A stretch of 64,000 bases of DNA, taken from Knufia peltigerae (Eukaryota; Ascomycota; Eurotiomycetes; Chaetothyriales; Trichomeriaceae). Numbering within the stretch: the first letter of the stretch is position 1; every line of letters begins with the position of its first letter. This document shows, piece after piece, positions 57,595 through 64,000 of this stretch. The notes under the pieces are model-generated. The model was not told the origin of the DNA. It did not search any database and saw nothing but the letters and a program-made list of their open reading frames with translations. Where the stretch lies: contig JAPDRN010000023.1 of the NCBI GenBank assembly GCA_030247855.1, positions 124,001-188,000 on the forward strand, given 5' to 3'. Both the position numbers and the translations under genes were made by a program.

Positions 57595-58137
57595 TTGCCC
57601 GGAGTGCATGTGCAGCCGCTTCCGAACCGGCGACCACCGATAATGCCGTTTCCTCTATTTCTTGATATCGATGAAATCAGGTTGGTAGGCTTACATTCAA
57701 GGCCCGGCGAGTCGGTCAGTGCTTTGCTGGAACAAAAGAACCTCCAATGGGACTTTGATGAATCTCCCTTGGCGGTTCAACTGACCGACGCCAAAGAAGC
57801 CCTTTGCTCTCATCATCACACTGCCACCGATACACCACCTGGGAGGGAGTATACCGTCTTTCGAACCACCAGCATTTCCAAAACCTTTACCGTTTATGCT
57901 CTACCCCTCCAGAGCATCCATCCCGACTCTGTCGTGACAGAGCACTTGCCGGAGCTTTCAACGCATCAGAATGCCCCTGCTGTCAATTTGTTGGATGTCC
58001 TCGTCGAGATGTTGGCCAGTCGGCTCAATCGAATTGCGAGAGACACGGATGGATCGTGCATCGTCTGTAGAGAATTCATGGACCAGTATGACGAGGATAA
58101 ATTGCAGCATCGAGGGTTTTCCCCAGCCAGTCATTGA
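57595..58137 (+). pseudogene. Truncated serine beta-lactamase-like hydrolase fragment
   Basis: A 180-codon frame. Residues from about 85 on read T-P-P-G-R-E-Y-T-V-F-R-T-T-S-I-S-K-T-F-T-V-Y-A-L, then V-V-T-E-H-L-P-E-L and V-E-M-L-A-S-R-L-N-R-I-A-R-D, which line up with the N-terminal part of the fungal beta-lactamase-related (class C/LACTB-type) family: usual forms are R-I-x-S-x-S-K-x-F-T-V-Y-A-L-L-L, the K-Y-x-P-E-L turn and L-A-S-H-L-x-G-I-x-R-D. The S-x-x-K catalytic pair is kept, but the His of L-A-S-H-L is Arg, and the protein ends about 45 residues later, whereas the family runs to roughly 500 residues with later catalytic motifs. No downstream continuation is visible to 58826. I infer a decayed gene. 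Confidence 0.6.
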
Positions 58138-58826
58138 CACATCGACTGAAGTTGATTGAATAGAGGCGCAGGTGACCTAGGTTGTCAACAATGCGAATAG
58201 GATGAAGCATGAGAACGGGACTCAGGGCTGACGTCATGATTGTGCTGACGACCATGTACGTAGGACGACCAAGGGCGTTTCAAAGGGCTCTTGAGCCGGC
58301 GAGTTGGACCATGCTGTAATACTGCAGGTATACAAGCAGAAGTGAGGAAGTGAGCTGTAGCAATTAATTCGGCCCTCCTAGGCCCAATTGGCAGCGGTTT
58401 ATGAGCAGCCCGCGTTCTAGGGTCAGTCAAAATCCATATGCGTTGCTTAAACTGGCATAAATTAGGTAGACAACAGCCAATCAATGTGTATACAAACTAG
58501 CTAGGCCAAGGGCACATACGCTCGGCCACTCGCGTACAAGCGGCCAATTCCTGGCCAGCAACGCTTTTTAGAGCGACCAGACACTCCGCAGTTTGATGGT
58601 GGCAACAACATGAGAGCACGGGGTTTTGGTGGGTTGGACAGCATCAAAATGGAGCCATAGCACTTCGAAATTGATGCAGACGGAAGCCTCTTGTCCCTTC
58701 ATCTACGCACATATCCCGTGGGCTTCCCAGCTTATCGGATATACTTCAGTTCCCTGGAAGTCCGAGCACATACAAACTGCTGCTAGATATCTCAACTGAC
58801 CTGGCTTCCTTCATCCTCGCGCTAAC
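58138..58826. other. Spacer and promoter of the second Zn2Cys6 gene
   Basis: Nothing matching the missing part of the hydrolase was found in any frame. The last bases are the promoter of the next gene. No other gene seen. Confidence 0.45.
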
Positions 58827-60224
58827 ATGCCGCATTCCTCTTCCGTCTTAAATCCGTCCACTACTCACGGCTCTTCTCGACAGCACATTTCAGCAGCCTG
58901 CCTGAAGTGTAAGGCGCGCAAGTCCAAGGTGCAGTATTTGGCCTGTCGAGTACTGGGAATGCATCGCTAAAGCGGATTATAGTGCTCGGGCGGTTGCCCT
59001 TGCCGCGCTTGTAGTCGCGCTGGCCTCGAGTGCGTCTACGACGTGACTCTCGACAAACGACGTAAGATCCACCTAGAACGAGCGCATACCGAGTCTGCGC
59101 TTCAGAAAGAGCTCCTGAACCGCCTCTTTGACCTCATCCGCGACGGCGATGATCACATTCGAAATCGGCTGAAGAATGATGTACACATTCAAAACCTCTC
59201 TCAACGACTGGGCTTCAGGATAATGGAAGATCCCGGCGACTCTCTCGATCAGGTTGAAGAGATTCGTTCCTGGCCTTCATCTCAGTCGTGGGAGGTATGT
59301 CGAGAAGCAAGTCATGGTTGGATCCAAAGTGAAGAGTTGATTCGGCGGCATCGTTTGTCGCCGTTGGAACATGACACAGCAGCGACTGATACAGGTCTCC
59401 AGAATATTTTGGGATTCGACAGCGGTGCGAGCAGTGGACAATTTGATCTTGCAGGACTGTCAAGGACGACCACACCGAGTCCCGTTGATTTTGACCCTCG
59501 TGATCAATATCGGATCTTAGGTTCCAAGCACCACGACATTCCTGCTGTAAAGTCAGTAGGCATCTTCGGACAGCCTTCAGGTGAAGTCGCCCAACAACTC
59601 CATCATCCTACTGCAAGCCACTTGCCCTTGAACTTACATGTACCCGAGTACTTGATCCAACCAGCCCTGTTTGAGGAGGAAAGATGTCCTCTTGCGGCCG
59701 TGTATACCGACTTTCGAGACTATGGACGCCGACGTTTAGCAGAAGGACACTCTGCCGAAGTTGTATTAGGCAGTCCTCAGGTTGACTTGAGCGTGTTTTT
59801 TGGTGGCTGCAAACTTGAAGACCGTCACACACCAAATACATGGGCTTGCCAGTATATGAGTCTCCTTAAGGACTTGGACATTTATGTGTCGCTGGCATGT
59901 GTCTTCACGTATTCGCGGTTCATGCGGGTCAGCAATGCCATCACTCAGTTACTCGGGAACGAGAATGAGCTAATCAACACCAGTGGGCTATCGCACCGTC
60001 CGAAGAAACTTATGCCTTGCTTCCTGAGGCGATGAGGCCAACACCGCTTCAGAGACTAGTCCCCCATCACCCAGGAGTCGACTTGCCCATCTTGTAAGTT
60101 CAGGTCCTCCTAAACTCTACCTTTGCTCAAATTCCTTTTCAGCCCAGAAATGCGCGACGGACTCATCCACGACATGCGTGATTATATTGTTGCTCTTCAG
60201 ACGTTCGGCTGCAGCGTTAATTGA
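58827..60224 (+). CDS. Zn2Cys6 regulator with a DUF3425-like C-terminus, 412 aa
   Basis: Four exons: 58827-58928, 58983-59927, 59984-60093, 60143-60224. The zinc cluster straddles the first intron: C-L-K-C, six residues, C, five residues, C-R-A-C, six residues, C, near residues 26-52. The third exon restores R-F-M-R-W-A-I-A-P-S-E-E-T-Y-A-L-L-P-E-A-M-R-P-T-P-L-Q-R plus V-P-H-H-P-G-V-D-L-P, and the fourth E-M-R-D-G-L-I-H-D: the pattern of Pfam DUF3425, a domain usually attached to fungal bZIP factors. Without the 56-nt intron at 59928-59983 the frame runs to an early stop at 60035. The DUF3425 end is shorter than usual, so either another exon exists in 60225-60450 or the gene is 3' truncated. 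Confidence 0.72.
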
Positions 60225-60551
60225 CCATATGTAACGATTTTTGCATCCATTTCTCAAGTACATGATTCGTCCTAAGCACGGTGTTGGTTAGCAGATAGAA
60301 CACCGGGATAGTATCGGCAGTGCTCAAGTCCTTCAACTTACAAAGTAGTAAGCTAGACGACCTCCCCTTTAGCAAATGGTCCAAGCACGTGATCTCGATT
60401 TGGATGCCAAGTCCTGCTCGGAACCTCTGAGCTCTCCCATGTCGTCGAGTCAATTGATCTTGTAACAGCTCCTACAGCAACGTAGCGCATCCCTCTTTAC
60501 TTGAACGCCATCCCCAATCGTGTGGACTGGTGTACGGGTACTGCACTCAAA
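60225..60551. other. Spacer before the complex I gene
   Basis: It could hide a last exon of the Zn2Cys6/DUF3425 gene (a plus-strand stretch near 60360-60430 reads P-F-S-K-W-S-K-H-V-I-S-I-W before a stop), but no splice could be proven. Confidence 0.35.
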
Positions 60552-61816
60552 ATGCAGGCCTGTCAACCAACCACCCTTGCGCTGCGCGCAGCTCGAACGT
60601 CCCTACCGAAACCCATTCAGCGACGAAACCTCCAAGATGTCGCGATCACCCGGACGGGCAAACCCATTTTAAGAACACAGGGCGGAAGGTCATCGTTAGG
60701 AGGACACACAGCGACCGTTTTTGGAGCAAATGGATTCCTTGGCAGATACATCGTCAATAGGCTAGCAAGAAGAGGAAACCAAGTCGTCGTACCGTACCGT
60801 GATGACATGGGCAAGCGACATCTCAAAGTCACAGGCGACCTTGGTCGGGTCAGCTTCATTGAATTCGACCTGAGAAACACGCAGTCCATTGAGGAAGCCG
60901 TGAGACATTCGGACATGGTCTTTAACCTGATTGGCAAGAACTATCCCACCAAGAACTTCAGCCTTTTCGACGTCAACGTCGAGGGCGTTGAGAGAATCGC
61001 GGAGGCGTGTGCAAAGTACGACGTCGATCGGTTCATTCATCTCTCCTCATTCAACGCGGACCCCAACTCGCCCTCGGATTTCTTCAGAGCCAAGGTAAGG
61101 CATGTCCGACATAAGCACCGACCAGAGAGGCTGACTGCAGTACAGGCCCAAGGTGAACAAGTGGCACGCCAGCTATTCCCCGAAACCACCATCGTCCGTC
61201 CCGCGCCCTGCTTCGGCTTCGAAGACAACCTGCTCCATCGTCTAGCCGGTGTCACCAATTTGTTGACTGTGAACAACATGCAAGAACGCTTCTGGCCTGT
61301 CCATGTACGTCCTTTGTTGTCCCCAATGCCCCCCTTCGACCAAACAAACGTTTTCCCCTCTGGCTAACCCGTAAAATCCAGGCCATTGACGTTGGCGAGG
61401 CTCTCGAGCGCATCGGCTACGACGACACCACCGCCGGAGAGACGTTCGAGCTCTACGGTCCCACGAACTACAGCATGGCCGAGATCGCCGAGATCGTGGA
61501 TCGAGAAATCATCAAGCAGCGCCGACACATCAACCTGCCGAAGTGGCTGCTCAAGCCCGTGCTGCACTACCTGAACAAGGTGATCTGGTGGCCGATCCTG
61601 GGCGCCGACCAGATGGAGCAAGAGTGTCTGGACCAGGTCATCGACCGCAGCGCGAAGACGTTCAGAGACCTCAACATGGAACCGGCCGAGCTCAGGGACC
61701 TGACGTATCAATACCTGCAAGATTACCGGAGCAGTAGCTACTATGACCTGCCGCCGGCCACGGCACGCGAGAAGCAGCAGGCGAAGAAGTACCTGCACGT
61801 CATTGATGATCAGTAG
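60552..61816 (+). CDS. Complex I 40-kDa subunit (NDUFA9 type)
   Basis: Three exons, 60552-61094, 61146-61304 and 61382-61816, yield 378 residues. An open frame runs upstream to 60501, but M-Q-A-C-Q-P at 60552 gives a good mitochondrial presequence (T-L-A-L-R-A-A-R-T-S-L). The nucleotide-binding G-A-N-G-F-L-G-R is near residue 58, V-F-N-L-I-G-K-N-Y and F-I-H-L-S-S-F-N-A follow; the catalytic Tyr of short-chain dehydrogenases is not conserved, as in the NDUFA9 group. This is the atypical SDR accessory subunit of NADH:ubiquinone oxidoreductase (Neurospora 40-kDa subunit), matrix-facing on the peripheral arm. It converges on the MTF1-like gene, 434 bases apart. Confidence 0.92.
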
Positions 61817-62250
61817 AGGATCTTTTGGTATGGTTTTTGATCCCTTTTTTTGTCGTTCCAAAAGAGGTTCGTCATGGGGGCTCGCCGGGGAAGCAGACGA
61901 CCCGAAAAAGGCCTGGATTTTGTACATACATACATATATGGCCCTTCAGAAGGTTAACCATGAAGGTTCCTTGAAGACAGATTTATATAAAAATGGACTG
62001 CAACTTGAACCCAAAACATCGAGACCGTAAAGTGTTGTATGATGGTAGATCTTCCAGTCATCTTCCCTTTAGTGTTTTATCCAGCAGACGCAAAAAGCCA
62101 GCCTACGTCTTAAGAATCCGGACATATCTTCTTGAAGAAGCCAGTGCTAAGAAAAAACACAAAGCGAACTATAGCACATTACGCCACTTTGTACAGAGAA
62201 GTAGCTATATACACAATTCTAATTTTTGCAACTTGATGAACCGGGGACCA
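61817..62250. other. Convergent 3' spacer
   Basis: 3' regions of the complex I gene and of the MTF1-like gene; AT-rich in the middle. No gene seen. Confidence 0.5.
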
Positions 62251-64000
62251 TCAATCATCGTCGGAGAGGCTGTAAGCAGCTTGCGGGTCCTCGCCCGACA
62301 TCAAGATGTCGACGAGACTCCGGCGGAAAGGCCACCGTTCGTACGCCAGGGCAATCTCGACCACCAACTCTGCGGGGAGAGACCGCACCCTGATGGCGGA
62401 CAGGTTGTAACACCCACCCTTGGTCGGGTCGTGGATCCCAGGGATCGTCTCGATGAAATCATCGACGCCCTCGTGGACGAGCGTCCTCAAGGCATCGTAG
62501 ACGGTCCTGGACCAGCTGAGCCAGAGATTCCTCTCCACGTAGCCAAAGTAGACCATGGTGTCGTGGGTACTGATTTTCTGGAGAAAGTCCACCCGCGGCG
62601 TGACGTCCAGCAAAGCCAGGTGTTTTGTTTTTGGCAGGAAATCCTCGTCGTGCACGAGAATGGGCTCTGCTTCACGTTGGTTCCACGACATGACTGGAGG
62701 GTTCAGGTCCAGTGCTCGGTAATCGTCAATGGCCTTCTCGGCGAAGAGTCTGTTCGTTCTGCTCAATCTCGAGATGCTAGCACTCAGGTTTTCGGAACGA
62801 TTTCGGAGTTCGATCTCCTTCTCGGTTGGTTGTTGTTGCGCATCTCGTGAGTTCGCCTTTGCCGCGGCGAGGTCCCTCCATTCCTTGTCAATACGTCTTT
62901 GCTCTTTGACAAGTTCGACAGCCCTCATATGTGTCTTGTGCTGAGTCAACGCGACCTTGAGCAAGCTCTGCCACTCCTCTTGCTCGGAATTGACGATACG
63001 AAGTTTCAAAAGATTGTCGATGGAAGCCTTCTTGTGCCACGCTGGATGCACTTCCCGCAAATGATCGTCCAGTTCCAAGAAGCGTGTGACCCATGCCGCA
63101 TCCGAGATGAAGCCTCCCCTTCGGATGTTTTTTGGGCTGGGGAAAACGCCCAGGAGGTAAGTTGGCGACAATTGATCCCTTCTGTGATCTGGAACCCGAA
63201 GATCGACCCCGTTCTCCATAGCTTTGACACGAGCTCGATCTTGCACCTCCATTTCTCGCCATTTCTGGAAGAAGGTGGGTCGGTCGTTCGCAGGACCGCC
63301 CACGAGCTCTTGTATCTTGTGGCTTGCTTCCAGCATGACAGCCTGTGCTCGCCGTACTCCCACAGTGCGCGGGATATAAGCATCCTTCTCTTCGTCCGGG
63401 ACCCATGCCAGTACGCGAACCAAACCGTAACGATGAATGTCCGTTCGTATCCTCCACAGCGACATATAGAGGTCGGAGAAAAACTTCCGGGCAGGTGAAC
63501 CCTTGTATAGATTTGTTTTGAACTGTGCTCCGGAGAGATTGACCGTCAATAACAGTGCAGGGTTGGGATGCAGAGCATTTCCGGTAGGATACTCAGACAA
63601 GAGCCCGTTGTTTGGATTGAATGCGTCTTCAAGTACGGCTGCGCGTCGATACGTCGAGTCATTTTCAGTCAAGAGAGGCTCGAGGGAGACGGCGTAATTC
63701 GCAAAGTTAGGTTCAACCAGAACATGCCGTCGTGGTTGTAGCAGGTCGTGGAGCTTTTGTGACCATAGACCCTTCCCCGGGTTTATGTCAATGAGGTCGC
63801 AGGATCCAGGTCCAGGCAGGGTAGCCCGAAGGCGAGTGAGTACCGTATCTTGAAGACAAATTTAGCAATGAACGGAAAAGATGTAGAGAGGGACTCACCA
63901 CATAACTCCGGATTGACAATATCAATTCGCGTAGTCCTTTTCCGTGGGCCGGTAGGGGCTGCTAGGTGTCGAACAAATGTTTTGGCGCCCCGTGGAATGT
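62251..64000 (-). CDS. Mitochondrial KsgA/Dim1-type methyltransferase-like (MTF1/TFB1M-like), partial
   Basis: Two exons visible: 64000-63899 (the gene starts beyond the window) and 63848-62251, joined by a 50-nt intron with donor GTGAGT and acceptor TTCAAG; 566 codons including stop are visible. Early in exon 2, C-D-L-I-D-I-N-P-G-K-G-L-W-S-Q-K-L-H resembles motif I of rRNA adenine dimethyltransferases, and H-V-L-V-E-P-N resembles the acidic motif II. The first exon carries I-D-I-V-N-P-E-L-C. Fungal Mtf1/TFB1M relatives act on mitochondrial 15S rRNA or as the specificity factor of the mitochondrial RNA polymerase. A long basic, charged helical region (K-E-Q-R-R-I-D-K-E-W-R-D-L-A-A-A-K) is inserted. 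Motif IV (N-L-P-Y or similar) is not evident, which favours a transcription-factor role. Confidence 0.7.

Overview
The window reads as nuclear chromosome of a filamentous ascomycete (Pezizomycotina; a black-yeast-like Eurotiomycete such as Chaetothyriales is my guess, not proven). Genes are split by short introns (mostly 47-93 nt) with GTRNGT donors, CTRAY branch sites and YAG acceptors. Gene content is fungal: class III-type chitin synthase, RTA1 and Fur/NCS1 transporters, Zn2Cys6 regulators, Tps1. I rebuilt gene models by hand-splicing, so many coding regions are longer than any single open frame. No rRNA, tRNA, CRISPR array or intact transposon was seen.

Layout. 1-12 kb: a partial RTA1-like membrane protein, an unrecognised disordered protein, a UPF0390/DUF2462 small basic protein, Mtc1, an eight-cysteine small secreted protein, a SnoaL-like protein, an APC amino-acid/choline-type permease and a TMEM234 homologue. 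12-25 kb: chitin synthase (with 19-nt first and 15-nt last coding exons), VAC14, RAD54 (initiation codon apparently split by an intron), a mitochondrial carrier and the 60S biogenesis factor Bud20. 26-33 kb: mitochondrial aconitase with several micro-exons and a 627-nt intron, a LACTB2-like metallo-hydrolase, and uroporphyrinogen-III synthase. 33-36 kb is gene-poor. 36-45 kb: an unrecognised small protein, the mitochondrial calcium uniporter MCU, a dsRNA-binding protein, and the farnesyltransferase beta subunit. 45-64 kb: a Zn2Cys6 regulator, Tps1, mitochondrial uS17, proteasome subunit Rpn9, a Fur-type NCS1 permease, a decayed beta-lactamase-like fragment, a second Zn2Cys6 regulator with a DUF3425-like tail, the 40-kDa complex I subunit (NDUFA9 type), and a mitochondrial KsgA/Dim1-type methyltransferase/MTF1-like protein running off the end.

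How the genes relate. This is mostly housekeeping DNA and not a gene cluster: there is no backbone biosynthetic enzyme. Mitochondrial functions are frequent (aconitase, carrier, MCU, uS17m, complex I, MTF1-like factor), but no shared promoter signal was demonstrated. The most interesting things are gene-structure oddities: a split start codon, stop-free introns whose length is a multiple of three, a GC-AG intron, micro-exons, a long intron inside aconitase, a relic hydrolase, and a 9-bp intergenic motif (TACTCCGTA) present well above chance. I did not find a convincing undescribed multi-gene system.
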